Below, piece by piece: positions 24,482 through 34,805 of a stretch of DNA of 64,000 nucleotides. The notes beneath the pieces were generated by a model, which had not been told where the DNA came from, did not search any database, and saw only the letters and a list, made by a program, of their open reading frames with translations. The stretch is from Petrolisthes cinctipes (Eukaryota > Arthropoda > Malacostraca > Decapoda > Porcellanidae): contig JAWQEG010001384.1 in assembly GCA_033782935.1 (NCBI GenBank), positions 312,501 to 376,500 on the forward strand. Direction: 5' to 3'. A program made the translations under genes and the position numbers. Positions within the stretch are counted from its first letter, which is position 1. Each line of letters begins with the position of its first letter.

Positions 24482-24757
24482 CACTTAACAAATGTGCCTG
24501 GATACCAAAAAATCATATTAATAAATGATAACAAGTTATGTTGCAAGCCGTGGTCCCAGAGAGGGAGGGGGAGAGGTGTAGTACAAAGAGGCAGTGGTGT
24601 ACAACGACCTGTCGAAAGGTTGGGAAGGGATAAGGGGTTGGAAAGAGGGAGGAAGGTTAGGGAGAAGGAGTTGGGAGGGGGGGAGGAGAGTGGCAGGTGC
24701 AACAGACAGACAGACCCAGACCATCAAATCAATTACAGACACGTTTTAACCAGATCC

Positions 24758-24797
<40 letters not shown>

Positions 24798-24949
24798 GGT
24801 CAAGGTGGATGGACTAGCGTGTGTCCTCGTGTTGGATGGACTAGCGTGTGTCCTCGTGTATACCACAGTGTTAGCAAAATTTATATCGGTGTTGCCTGAC
24901 ATTGCATGATAATCCAACCTTATATCACGCTGTGGTATGAGTCACGATG
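24482..24949. other. Non-coding with (CA)n
   Basis: A G-rich patch at 24550-24700, a (CA)n run at 24759-24794, and a 27-nt unit beginning GGATGGACTAGCGTGTG duplicated in tandem at 24807-24857. No gene seen. Confidence 0.5.
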
Positions 24950-25358
24950 TCTTTGCATACATATAACATTATACGTATTTATAAATTAATACAGGTAGTT
25001 ATACATTGTTTACAGTCTTAAGATAATCATACTTTTATTACAATTATATATACTATCACGTTAATACAGGCAATAATACACTATTTATAGAGTTAACAAT
25101 ACAAAAGCTTAGTGAATCATTGTGATATAAATATTCAATAACATGTGTGACTAAATCTCACTTACTGTTTTTTATAGTCACGGAAAGTCACTTAAGGGGG
25201 CGACATATGTGTTGGGTTGGAGTGAAATGATAATATTTCCTCCAAAGTGTGCCAGGAAACAGACCACTTCAGTATACAAGCAAGGTATCTTGTTTTGTTG
25301 TAGAGTTTGGAGGAATCAGTCACCCTATACAGGAAACGACTCTAATATTTGAGCTAGA

Positions 25359-25583
<225 letters not shown>

Positions 25584-26497
25584 CCCGTTTGTGTTGTTTT
25601 TTGAAAATTTCCATTCCATTGTTTTAGAGACTTTGTGTGAATTGGTAGGCTACAGATTCCTCCAAACTATGCCACAAAATAGACAACCTCCATCTGACTT
25701 TTGACTTCGTGTTAATTGGGGGACTAAAGATTTCTCCAAACTATGCCAAAAGATAGACAACCTCCATCTTACTATTAGGGGATCTTTTAGTTTCGTAACA
25801 TAGTTTGAAGGAATCAGTATAACTCCTTCGTGGTATTGATTGGAGGAATAGAATTAACTCCTCAGTTGTGCTTGTTGCCCCACCTCACTATCACCTTCTC
25901 TTTCGTTCTATAGGGTCTTCCAGGACTAGGGCGGCCTCCTAACATCTTCAGTTCTATAAACCCTCCAATATAAACCACAAGGATTAACAGTGAAGAACCG
26001 ATTAATCGTTCAAATATTGTTGATTTTGTTGTTATTGTTGTAGTTGAAGTTATAGTTGAAGTTGTTGTTGCTGTTGTTATTGTTGTTGTGGTTGTTGTTG
26101 ATGTTGTTGTTGCTGTTGTTATTGTTGTTGTGGTTGTTTTTGTTATTTTTACTGATGTTAAAGGTGTGGTTGTTATTGATGTTGTTGTTGCTGTTGATAT
26201 TGTTTTTGCTATTGTTGCTGGTGTTGTTGTAGTTGTGGTGGTTGTTGCTGTTGTTGATGTTGTTTTTGCTATTTTTGCTGATGTTGTTGTAGTTGTGGTT
26301 GTTGTTGTTGTTGATGTTGTTGCTATTGATTTGTTGTTAATGCCAACAATGACGTCACGAATCCAATACCGTAAACACACACGAAACTCCTTACAGTCTG
26401 GATTATAAATAAGAGCTTGTTAACACACACACAACACACACACACACACACAACAGTTAAGCACAGATAGATACACACACAGTCACTACAGTTAAAC

Positions 26498-26734
26498 AAC
26501 CACCAGGTTTGGAGGAACTTTTGGTATGCCACCCTCGTTTTGGTGGATTTAAGTAGGTCATAATGTAAATATTTGTCTGTATTCTTGTGCTTCATTCTGT
26601 TATGTTTTTTGTGATGTGTGTGTGTGGTGTGTGTGTGTGTGTGTGGTGTGTGTGTGTGTGTGTAGTCATTGGATTCTCATGGGTCCCACCTACCCGTATG
26701 TATTGTTGTCTGCATGTTGATTGACACCACGGCG

Positions 26735-26766
<32 letters not shown>
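26498..26766 (+). mobile_element. Severely 5'-truncated I-group LINE tail (duplication partner)
   Basis: Last ~200 nt of the I-group LINE plus a 34-nt A run, flanked by GTTAAAC at 26491-26497 and 26767-26773. It is orthologous by duplication to 17130-17361, with the same endpoint and target site. Confidence 0.88.
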
Positions 26767-26769
<3 letters not shown>

Positions 26770-27295
26770 AAACACACACACACACACACACCACACACAC
26801 ACAGTGACTGGCTCATGAATATAAATAGCTCGTTGACATATACCCGCTCTCTGCTTGAAACATTTCTTCAGTTAAAACATACTTTCCATTTGCGAACTTT
26901 CGAACTTTTGGGAGCCTTCACACGATGCCAGAATGTATGTGTATGAATTATTATTATGTATGTTCAACGAAACTAGATATTATTTTGTACCGCTCTTATT
27001 CATTTAATTCCTCGGACGAAATGAGCTATAATAATCATACACATCTCTCACATGTTTTACTTCACTGGTGTGTGTGATAAAAATATGGAGCGGATTTATA
27101 TTCCTTGGTTCTCACTTATATATAGAATAAAATAATATCATTCAGATATTTGTGGTGGCGAGGCAAAGGTGTTCTCGTACACCGTTAAGAATGGTGCAAC
27201 ACACAAAATAAAATATATTCTGTGAAAAAAAAAAAACTTGTTTGTTGACGCTATAGTAGTTATATCGTGTGGAAAGGTCTTTGAGGGAATATGCT

Positions 27296-27649
27296 GCCTT
27301 GCCTCGCCACCACAAATGTTGGAATGATATTATTTTATTCTATAAATGAGAACCAAGGAAAAGAAATCCGCTCCATACTTTTATCACAATCACCAGTGAA
27401 GGGTAAAACGTGTGTGAGATGTGTATGATTATTTTAGCTCATTTCGTCCGAGGAATTAAATTAATAAGAGCGGTACAAAATAAAGTTTAGTTTCGTTGAA
27501 CATTACATAATAATAATTCATACACATACATTCTGGCATCGTGTGAAGGCTCCCAAAAGTTCGCAAATGTAAAGTATGTTTTAACTGAAGAAATGTTTCA
27601 AGCAGAGAGTGGTATATGTGAACGAGCTATATATATTCATGAGCAGTCA

Positions 27650-27680
<31 letters not shown>

Positions 27681-27790
27681 ATATATCCCCTTATTCATAA
27701 ATTCAATATGTAAGAAGCTTCGTGTGGTGTACAATGTTGGATACGTGACGTCAGTGTTGGCATTAACAACAAATCACCAGCAAGCAACAA
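27296..27790 (+). repeat. Third, direct, partial copy of the duplication arm
   Basis: Matches 16728-17120 and then 17440-17540 in the same orientation. Here the GT run leads directly to the segment TTATTCATAAATTC and CGTGACGTCA. The LINE tail and its flanks present in both large arms are missing. Confidence 0.85.
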
Positions 27791-27894
27791 CAACCTGCAA
27801 GAATGTTGACATTATCGAGCAGAATCTGACTGTGAAATCCAGGGATGTAGAATCTACCCCAGCTCTAGCTCCAACTCCTGCCCCTATAGCAAAT

Positions 27895-28200
27895 TCGTGT
27901 TCTGAAATTCATTTCAGTCGCCTCAGCCCAACCTCCTTGTCGTGGCCTTTCAGCCAATCACACAGCAGCACGCCATATAGGATGCCAGCTGTACAAAAAT
28001 ATTTCAATACATTTATTTACATTTTTTATGCATATATAGATACAAAACTACATATGACATGGATTGAAAAAAGAGGTCATATTGTTTTATTTACCTCAAA
28101 TAAAAAAGAATCGAAAATATGAGAGAGCGAGAGAGAGTGCCAGCACGGTCTGTTTACATCATCAGCTGTTTTTCCTGCTTCCAACCACGGAGGTATAAAA
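27895..28200 (+). repeat. Dispersed repeat also present as the inverted pair at 37.5-38.9 kb
   Basis: Shares TCAGTCGCCTCA, TTTCAGCCAATCACACAGCA, ATATAGGATGCCAGCTG, GAGGTCATATTGTTTT and CGGTCTGTTTACATCATCAG with 37500-37840 and, inverted, with 38480-38830. It ends near GAGGTATAAAATCTGGAGAC, which has an inverted relative at 37252-37272. Confidence 0.8.
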
Positions 28201-28379
28201 TCTGGAGACTGCATGACGTCACATAGGTGAAGCCAGTTTTCTATTGGACGACTCACGAGTACACCATAAACATTGGTCATCTGATCTGGACACATCTTGT
28301 TGTGAGTGATATTTATCTAATTTTTTGAACGATTATCCCTGCCTATGGACGTGTGAAAAGGGATCGTAGTAATACTAGA

Positions 28380-28739
28380 GCATTTGTCGCGGCTTCTAGC
28401 CGCTTAAATTGTATTTATTGGTTGTGAAACCAGCACAGCTGGATTGCTATAGAATACGCCCCTTCACAAGCCCAGGCCCCGTATAGGCATAATCTGAGTT
28501 GGAAGGGTCAATTCCGTGACGTTCATCAGAAGTAAATAAAATTCAAATCTGGCGCTGTACTGATAGTGGAGCCACCTGGTGGTGGCGCGGTGAGGTATTA
28601 AGCTCCTCCTCCGCTGAATACCGCTCGCTCACTCCAATGAGAAAGAAGTGAGTGCCTGCCGCATCGGGAGGTGGGTGGGACAGTCAAAGCTGTGCTGGTT
28701 TCACAACCAATAAATACAATTCTAGCCGCGACAAATGCA
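28380..28739. repeat. DIRS copy 1 terminal/internal complementary region
   Basis: A 360-bp segment is itself bounded by ~60-nt inverted repeats (28380-28440 and 28688-28739). Its interior (28430-28630) is the reverse complement of the other element end (35590-35775). A further end-like copy, TATTGGTATAGTGAAACCAG, follows at 28745. Such a region, complementary to both termini, is what the DIRS replication model calls the internal complementary region. Confidence 0.7.
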
Positions 28740-29356
28740 CTATTATTGGTATAGTGAAACCAGCACAGCTGGATTGCTATGCATGCGATGCAGTAGGTGG
28801 GAGGTGAGGTGGAGGCAATCACGTGCTAGTTAAGAGTGGTTGAGAGCGGAGGGCAGGAAAGGTAACCGAGCCCGGTGAGGCAGAAGCTAACGCCCCTCCC
28901 GACACTGGCTAGGTGAGTAGCCGTGGTGGGGCAGTAGTAGCTTATACCATATACCCGTAGACCATTCTGTTATAGACCAGAATTGTTACACATAAAGTCT
29001 TTATAGGCAGACTCGAGGGTTCGGGTCTAGGAGAGGAGGGGAGAGGTGACCATGGCAACCCCCCCCCCTTCCCCCCCCCCCCCCTTTATTCAAGTCTTCT
29101 GAGTTAGGGCTATGGCCCTCGCTCAGGTAATGTGATCCCGAGGGGATGAAGGAGGACACTAGGATCCAGATATCCTGTGTAATAATATCTCCTGTCACTC
29201 ATCATAGTAAAGTAATTGTTTGGAAAATGAATACACAAGAATTCCGTAACAATGTAATTTATTTTTGTCTCCCTCACCATATGTACACGTAAAGAATGGG
29301 GATGAGCATGAAGCTGTACAAGATGTGGATGAGGTATGGGATGATAGTGACGGGAC
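28740..29356. other. DIRS copy 1 untranslated 3' region
   Basis: No frame is seen. It contains an 18-nt poly-C tract (29057-29083 area). It is closely similar to 50340-50959 in copy 2. Confidence 0.6.
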
Positions 29357-30343
29357 TTAAATCACCCGACCTTTTCTCTTCGGGCGGCCCCTCCCCCCCA
29401 TGTGTCTCCCGCGGGGACCCTGGGGAATAGAAGGTGGAGTACCCATAGCCACACAGGGGGTAGGGGAGAGCGAGTGGAACAGGTACCTCGTCCTGAAGGA
29501 GGAAGTGGAAGCCCAGCCCCCCAAATCCCTGACCCTCTCCACCGAGTGAGTCCTGAGGAAGGCGAGGGAGGCGGCCACGCCCCTAACGCTGTGAGCCCTC
29601 GGGGCGTGTCCGGGATCCCCGTTCTCTATCACTCGGCAGAGAAGGCGAGCGATTGACCTAGGGAAGAGAGGGTTACCGGACCTAGAGTTGTAGAAGAGGT
29701 GGTCCGGAGAAGCCCCTCTCGTCGCCTCCACGTATGCTACAAAGGCGTGGACTGGGCAGAGGGGGTGGAAATTTCCATCCCTCAGGAACGAGGGTACTGC
29801 GAGAGGGCCAATTCTGTCGTCAGCCTGCTCATTCTTAGCTAGAAAAGCAGGAGAGGGGGAAATGGTTAAGGAAGTAAGGTTAGGGGTTACGGAAGAAAAG
29901 GCTGTGTGACGGGTCAGGGCTGCCAACTGAGATGCCCTGTAACCTGTAGCTAAGGCGAGCAGGAAGAGAGCTTTCTGGAGGAGGTGACAAACCTCCAGAG
30001 GGACCCCCTCGAAGGTCAGGTAGGAAAGGACGCGGTGAAGGGACCAGGAGGGTGTCTGGGCCCGGTGAGGTGCGGTCCCCGCCCGAATCCCCATCCTCAG
30101 GAGAGAGAGAGGCCTCTCCGAAACCTTAATGTTAAAACCCAGGAGGAGGGGATCAGACAGGGCTGCGTGATGCGCAAGCACCGTCGCCGGGGCCCTGTTG
30201 GTGGAATCGGCGAGCCACGTGAGGAATTCCAGGACTGTGTCCTCCGAGATGACCCTGGAGGGATGTCTTCGCAAGAAGTCCTGGAATCTTTTCCAGCATG
30301 ATTCGTATTGTCGCACCGACGACTGACGATGAGCCCTCAACAT
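29357..30343 (-). CDS. DIRS copy 1 tyrosine recombinase (YR), 328 aa
   Basis: Catalyses strand exchange to insert the circular retrotransposon DNA. Start is ATG at 30343. This ATG overlaps the RT stop as ATGTTGA. The N-terminal part (residues 1-100, RQYESCWKRFQDFLRRH...) resembles the SAM-like core-binding domain of phage integrases and DIRS YRs. The catalytic domain shows Arg136 in ATGYRASQL, His251 and Arg254 in AHSVRG, Trp277 in LGGW and Tyr287 in RTRYLF, so the R-H-R-H/W-Y set is complete. A basic tail (GRGRPKRKGR) could be a nuclear-localisation signal. The same frame stays open upstream to 31618 but only as a shadow of RT. The frame is intact in both copies. Confidence 0.9.
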   Translation of the reverse strand: MLRAHRQSSVRQYESCWKRFQDFLRRHPSRVISEDTVLEFLTWLADSTNRAPATVLAHHAALSDPLLLGFNIKVSERPLSLLRMGIRAGTAPHRAQTPSWSLHRVLSYLTFEGVPLEVCHLLQKALFLLALATGYRASQLAALTRHTAFSSVTPNLTSLTISPSPAFLAKNEQADDRIGPLAVPSFLRDGNFHPLCPVHAFVAYVEATRGASPDHLFYNSRSGNPLFPRSIARLLCRVIENGDPGHAPRAHSVRGVAASLAFLRTHSVERVRDLGGWASTSSFRTRYLFHSLSPTPCVAMGTPPSIPQGPRGRHMGGRGRPKRKGRVI

Positions 30344-32228
30344 CTTGTCCACTGTCTCCTTAGTGAACCTTTTGCTGAGGACTCCCCGTAGAAACTCCAA
30401 GCGTGTAGTTTCAGTGACGCTTGGAGTGGTGCAGACAGGGTGCTGGAGAGGCACGCCGATCCCAACTGAAGGGGATGAGGGCACCACCGGGACAACTCTC
30501 CGAACCACGGCTGTGCTGGCCAGAGGGGGGCTATGAGGAGAACCCTCCCCCTGAACGTGCGCAGCTTGAGGATCGCCTTCAGGAGGACTGAAGTGGCTGG
30601 GGGTGGGAAGAGGTAGAGATGCCCCCACCTGTTCCAGTCCTCTGTGAAGGCGTCTGGGCCTCCCGCCTCTGTTCTGGATGAGAAAGTCAGGAACAGAGGG
30701 AGTAGGGCCGTGGATGGGGAGGCGAATAGGTCCACCTCCGGTGTCCCGTAGCGAAGGCAGAGAGACTCGAACACAAGGGGACGCAGTTGCCACTCGACTG
30801 ACGTCCCCCTGAACCTGGATAGGGCGTCCGCCCAATCGTTCTCCCGCCCTGGCACGTAGCGGGCCGAGAGGTGAATGTCCCTCTTGGCCGCTATTGCGAA
30901 AATCTGTTCTGACAGGGACAGGAGAATTTCCGACCGTGCGGTGCCCTGTTTCTGTAGGCACTGCATATCGAAGCGGATGCCTATCCTGGCAAACTGAGGG
31001 TGTCTGTTGAGCCATTCCTTCGCTACCATCAACTCCCGGGCGTTGATGTGCAGTAGCCTTTCCCCTTCCTTCCATCCCCCGCAACGTTGATGTCCCAGGC
31101 AAGACTGGTATCCCCAGCCTAGGTCCGATGCGTCTGTCGCCACCGTGATCCCCGGGGGAGGGAACACCCAGGGGACCCGCTGACGCAGGGCACCGGGACG
31201 TAGCCAGGGGCGAAGGAGGCGGTGGAGAGAGGGGGACACTTGCCTGGGAAGGTCCCTGTGTGTGGGGGACAGGTGGAGGTTTACCTCCCGTGTCAGCCTC
31301 CTGTGTTTCAATCGTCCCAGGGGCATTGCAGGGGCCGCGAAATTTAGGGACCCGAGCAATGATTCCCACTGGCGGCGAGAGAAAGTACGGGAAAAATGCG
31401 CCTGGCGGATGTGGCGGAGGGTCCGGCGGGCGTTGTCTGGAGCGAGAGAGAGGGTGGCCGAAAGAGAGTCCCACTCTATTCCTAGCCAACACAGCTTGCG
31501 AGTGGGGGTGAGAGAGGACTTGGGGATGTTCAACAGGAACCCCATTTCCTCTAGCACTCTCCTCGCTACCCGGACGTTGTTTGCTACCTGCTCCTTGGAA
31601 GGGGCGTGAAGCAACCAATCGTCCAGGTACATGAGGGTGGAAACACCCGCCTCTGCCAGACGGGATGCCACCACCCTCACGAGTTTTGTGAAGACTCGCG
31701 GAGCTAGAGAAAGACCGAAAGGGAGCCTGGTAAACTGGAACGTCTCGGTCCCCACCTGGAAGGCCAGAAAACGGCGAAACCTGGGGTGGATCGGGACGTG
31801 CCAGTACGCATCCTTGAGATCCAGGGATGCTAACCAGTCTCCCTTCCTCAGAACTGTGCGGACCTGAGCAACCGAAACCATCCTGAAATGTAATGTTTTC
31901 ACGAATTTGTTTAGCTTGCTCAGGTCCATCACCAATCTCGTTTTTCCCTGGTCCTTTTTGGGGACTGTGAATAAACGAGAAAGAAAGACCCTTCCCGTCG
32001 CCCGCTCCACTACCCCTTTTTCCCGCATTTCTAACACATTCGGGACGACCGAAAGTGACACTTTGGTTGAGGCAGGAGGTAGACGTAGTGGCTGTAACGG
32101 GAAGAGACAGGTGTCAGTGAGAGTACCGTTAATCCTAATCCCCCGGGGCCCGAGGGACCCGGGGTGGTTGGAGGGTAAATGACGGGAGAGGCAGAGATTT
32201 TGACCGCAAGGGAAAATCTGATTTTGAC
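30337..32228 (-). CDS. DIRS copy 1 RT-RNase H plus methyltransferase-like domain, main exon
   Basis: Copies element RNA into DNA. In order it contains RT (fingers VPKKDQGKTRLVMDLSKLN, catalytic LDLKDAY and MYLDDWLL near 31620), then RNase H (VATDASDLGWG near 31130, HINARELMV, and the end segment YVPGRENDWADALSR near 30850). A C-terminal domain (VDLFASP near 30735, DAFTEDW, LFPPPATS, LLIAPLWPAQPWF) resembles the Dam-type methyltransferase domain of DIRS elements, but its NPPY-type site reads FPPP. An 18-nt in-frame deletion near 30966, compared with copy 2, removes the DNVAAV segment with a catalytic Asp of RNase H. The frame has no ATG at its head. A 22-nt first exon (32299-32320) supplies one if the 70-nt intron is removed. 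Confidence 0.9.
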
Positions 32229-32298
32229 CTAACGGTAACCCAAGGACGGGATTAGGTATAATTCATATGTCAGAATAGGAAAGATGACAGTTACTCAC
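32229..32298 (-). other. Putative 70-nt intron in DIRS RT gene
   Basis: The donor is CTG|GTGAGTAAC (exon end 32299) and the acceptor ttaccgttag|GTCAAAATC (exon start 32228). Removal joins phase 1 to the RT frame with no shift. The same donor and acceptor are kept in copy 2 (53848-53917). Confidence 0.65.
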
Positions 32299-32320
32299 CA
32301 GAACAGTAATCCAGGGCCAT
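32299..32320 (-). CDS. DIRS copy 1 RT gene, putative first coding exon
   Basis: ATG at 32320 encodes MALDYCS plus the first base of a Gly codon, then a GTGAGT donor. It supplies the only in-frame start for RT in this copy. The alternative start seen in copy 2 (ATG at 53878, unspliced) is ATA here. Both copies keep this short exon. The support is splice-site consensus and phase only. Confidence 0.55.
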
Positions 32321-32407
32321 GACAGGCCCTGGCGAATTATCCTTGCTGCCCAGCCGTGGGCGGGCCAGGCTGCTGACCACCCTGTGAGACAGCCCAGAGT
32401 GGGACCC

Positions 32408-32627
32408 TCAAGTGGAGCGGTCCTTCTGGGAGGGGTGGTTGAAGGAGGACTTGGGTTTGGAGTAGGACTTGGAGCCCTGTCCCCTTCCCCGAAACGGCTG
32501 CTGGCCCCTCTGGGAGGGCCTGTTGTGTGCTCTCGGGGGAGTGGGATAGGAGGGCCTCGGTAGCCTGGAGGGCTGGCAGGGCCTCCGGGGCTGGTAGGCT
32601 GGTCTGGGTGGCTGTGGGGCACGTGGC
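32408..32627 (-). CDS. DIRS copy 1 Gag, exon 3 (basic, Pro/Arg/Gln-rich C-terminus)
   Basis: The acceptor is ctgtttgtccgtag before 32627; the exon begins with the last base of a split Lys codon and runs to a TGA at 32408. It encodes about 72 residues rich in Pro, Arg, Ser and Gln (PRAPQPPRPAYQPRRP..., RGQQPFRGRGQG). This is a nucleic-acid-binding tail without a CCHC zinc knuckle, as is usual in DIRS Gag. Copy 2 has a 63-nt in-frame deletion here. Confidence 0.65.
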
Positions 32628-32727
32628 CTACGGACAAACAGAATGATTAGGAACCAAAGTAGACCCGAAAATCCTTCCATTTCACCCCCGTGAAAACTCG
32701 GGTAAGACGAACACGAGAGGTACTTAC
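32628..32727 (-). other. Putative 100-nt intron 2 in DIRS Gag
   Basis: The donor is CCAA|GTAAGTACC and the acceptor gtttgtccgtag|GCC. It contains in-frame stops. Removal keeps phase 2 to phase 1 continuity (AA+G gives Lys). Kept in copy 2 at 54184-54286. Confidence 0.75.
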
Positions 32728-32988
32728 TTGGAGGTGGAGGGTTTTGGTAAATTGATTACCGCTGGGAGGGAGGCGAAGATTGTGTCTGTCGCTGGTTCTT
32801 CAAAGAGGGCAGGGGACAAGGGGGCAGCTCGCACCACTCCCCTCTGTGCCATCTCCGGCGCAGATTTAGCCGCCGCCTGGCGGGCTGCCAGTCTCGCCTC
32901 GGCGAAAGCCTTCGCCTCCTCCCGCATATAGTGGGTCGCCATCGCCGCCACGCCCTCCATCACGGTGGCCATGGAAGAGAGGGTGTTA
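32728..32988 (-). CDS. DIRS copy 1 Gag, exon 2
   Basis: 261 nt between an excellent acceptor (ttccttgtttaccccttacag) and donor (GTAAGT). It encodes an Ala- and Met-rich helical segment (MATVMEGVAAMATHYMREEAKAFAEARLAARQ) likely to be coiled. It is 93-94% identical by eye to 54287-54547, with all differences being substitutions, so the frame is maintained in both copies. Confidence 0.7.
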
Positions 32989-33105
32989 CTGTAAGGGGTA
33001 AACAAGGAAAAAACCGAGCGAACCCGGGGATAAGTACCCGGGAGTAACAGAGAGACCCTCTACCCAGTATCCCTAAAAAACATGACACACGAGTAAGGTA
33101 CTCAC
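32989..33105 (-). other. Putative 117-nt intron 1 in DIRS Gag
   Basis: The donor is AGC|GTGAGTACC and the acceptor a T-rich tract ending ccccttacag. TGA is in frame at the donor, so the frames only join if it is removed. Codon GC+T restores Ala. Kept in copy 2 at 54548-54664. Confidence 0.75.
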
Positions 33106-34805
33106 GCTAGCTGTACACCCGACATCTCGTGGTAGGAGTTGGTAAGGGCGTTGAGGCAGTCCCTTATCAACGAGGCGGCTGCCCCCGTGGAGATGGTGTG
33201 GGCCAACTCTAGACGGGTAGCAGACTCCGCCTGTCGCAACTTGCCATCGAGCTCCTTCAGCTGATAGGGGACCGGGGGCTCCTTCTCCGTCTTCCACAGG
33301 CACTCCCTCAAGCCCGGGGGGGCCCGGGAATGAGGGAGGATGACGGGGAAAGACGGAGGAGGGGGCTTCCTGGGCGCGTTGTTTCTCTGGTGGTCCAGGG
33401 ACTTAAGGAGAAGGGCTGGAATGTCCAGGTCCCCTTCGCCCTTATCCCCCGGGAAGTACGCATCCGGGGAAAGGAGGAGCGCCGTGTTACCGTGGGAGCG
33501 GTCAATCCTCCAAGCCCCGGACAAGTGTAGCTGGCTGTACTCCACCAGAAAACCCATCGCGTCCAGGGTCGCCGCAGAGGACACCCTAGATGAAGTGGGT
33601 ACGGGCGCTGAGATAGGACGGACCTTGTAGAAGGGAATAGCCTCGCCCTTCTCATCCGCCCCCCACTTCACCAGGACGTCATCCCTCCGGATCCACACGT
33701 CTGGTTGAGCCGTGTCCGGAGACCAAGCCACCAGTCTGCCCTCCTCCGAAGAGTGGGTCCAGGTAGGAGGGAGAAGAGACCAAGAGTAGGGAAGGTATCC
33801 GTCTCCCGAAGGAGGGGGTGACGGGGACGGAGGTGCGGAGGTAACCAACTCCTCAGCTACGTCCCCCGACGGAGACTCGAGTCCCGGGGAAACGGGAGGC
33901 ACGAAAAGGACTCCCCCATCCCCGGGATGACTCGCGCCCTCGACGGGAGCAGTAGCGGGAGGCGGGGGAAAAAGAGCGGGTTCCGTAGCGACAGCCGGAG
34001 GCTGCGCGATGGACGTCCCAGGAAAAGCGTGAGGAATCAGGGTGTGGAAGATCTTAACTATCTTCCTCGACGAGGGGCTGTCCCCCCCCCGCTTACCCTT
34101 GCGGGATTTGCGGGCGGGCGAAGGAGAGCTCCCCGACGACGAAGAAGAGGAAGAGGACGACGAAGAAGAGGAGGAAGGAGAATGGCGACGAGTACGGGAC
34201 TTCCTGGAGTGGTGGGACCTCTTAGCTGAACGCTTGCGTCCTCTAGAGAGGCCTGAGGAGCCAGCTCTAGCAGGAGGCGAAGCTGGGGGTTCCCTGCTGG
34301 GACCTTGTACCGGTGAGGTAGTCGGGAGAACCAGCGCGACAGACTCGCTCGTTTCCCGGGGGGCTAAGCCCCGAGAAGGAGTCGTAGTACCGTCTAGGGA
34401 AGGAGGCTCAATCTCTCGGGCCTCAGGAGGTTCTAGCCCCTGAGACTCCGAGAGACAGGAAGAAGGGTAACGGGTCCTGAATAAACCCAGGTCCGCTCCC
34501 AAAATCGGGTCCACCCACGCCAAAGAAGAACCGTCTCGTTTGTGGGTCATTCTCCTAGCCCTCGTCCACGCCATACGAAGAGAAGCAAGGGCGGGGAGCT
34601 TGGAGCGGGCAGAAGGGGAGGTAACCCGACACAACTCAGCCCAGGGGCGGCACACACCACACGCCAAAGGGTCGTAACCCAAGGGAGTGAAGCAGGGTGC
34701 TTGAGGCGAACAGTGCTGGTGTCCGTCAGGCGAGACCCGCACGGTACATCCCGAAGCAGCACAAAGGGCACGAGTAGGCTGAGGGAGAAAAGAATACACA
34801 AACAT
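33106..34805 (-). CDS. DIRS copy 1 Gag-like ORF, exon 1
   Basis: 566 codons from ATG at 34805. The N-terminus has Cys/His pairs (CAASGC, HQHC, PLACGVC) that could bind zinc. The centre is Ser/Arg-rich with a 16-Ser run (about 34140-34190) next to SRGRKRSAKRSHHSRKSRTRRH, an RS-like nuclear or RNA-binding stretch. A conserved C-terminal domain (about 33800-33106, SWSLLPPTW... AWRIDRSHGNTALLLSPDAYFP... ECLWKTEKEPPVP) is shared with copy 2. With exons 2 and 3 it gives about 726 residues. A splice acceptor-like tttctccctcag just inside the start (about 34775) leaves open that the true N-terminus comes from an upstream exon. Confidence 0.75.

Noticed and set aside
27724..28122. 132-codon frame in the third duplication copy
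   Set aside because: Crosses the boundary between two unrelated repeats and has no recognisable domain.
29357..31618. 753-codon open frame on the minus strand as one protein
   Set aside because: Only the part from 30343 down is the recombinase; the rest is an out-of-frame shadow of the RT-RNase H gene.
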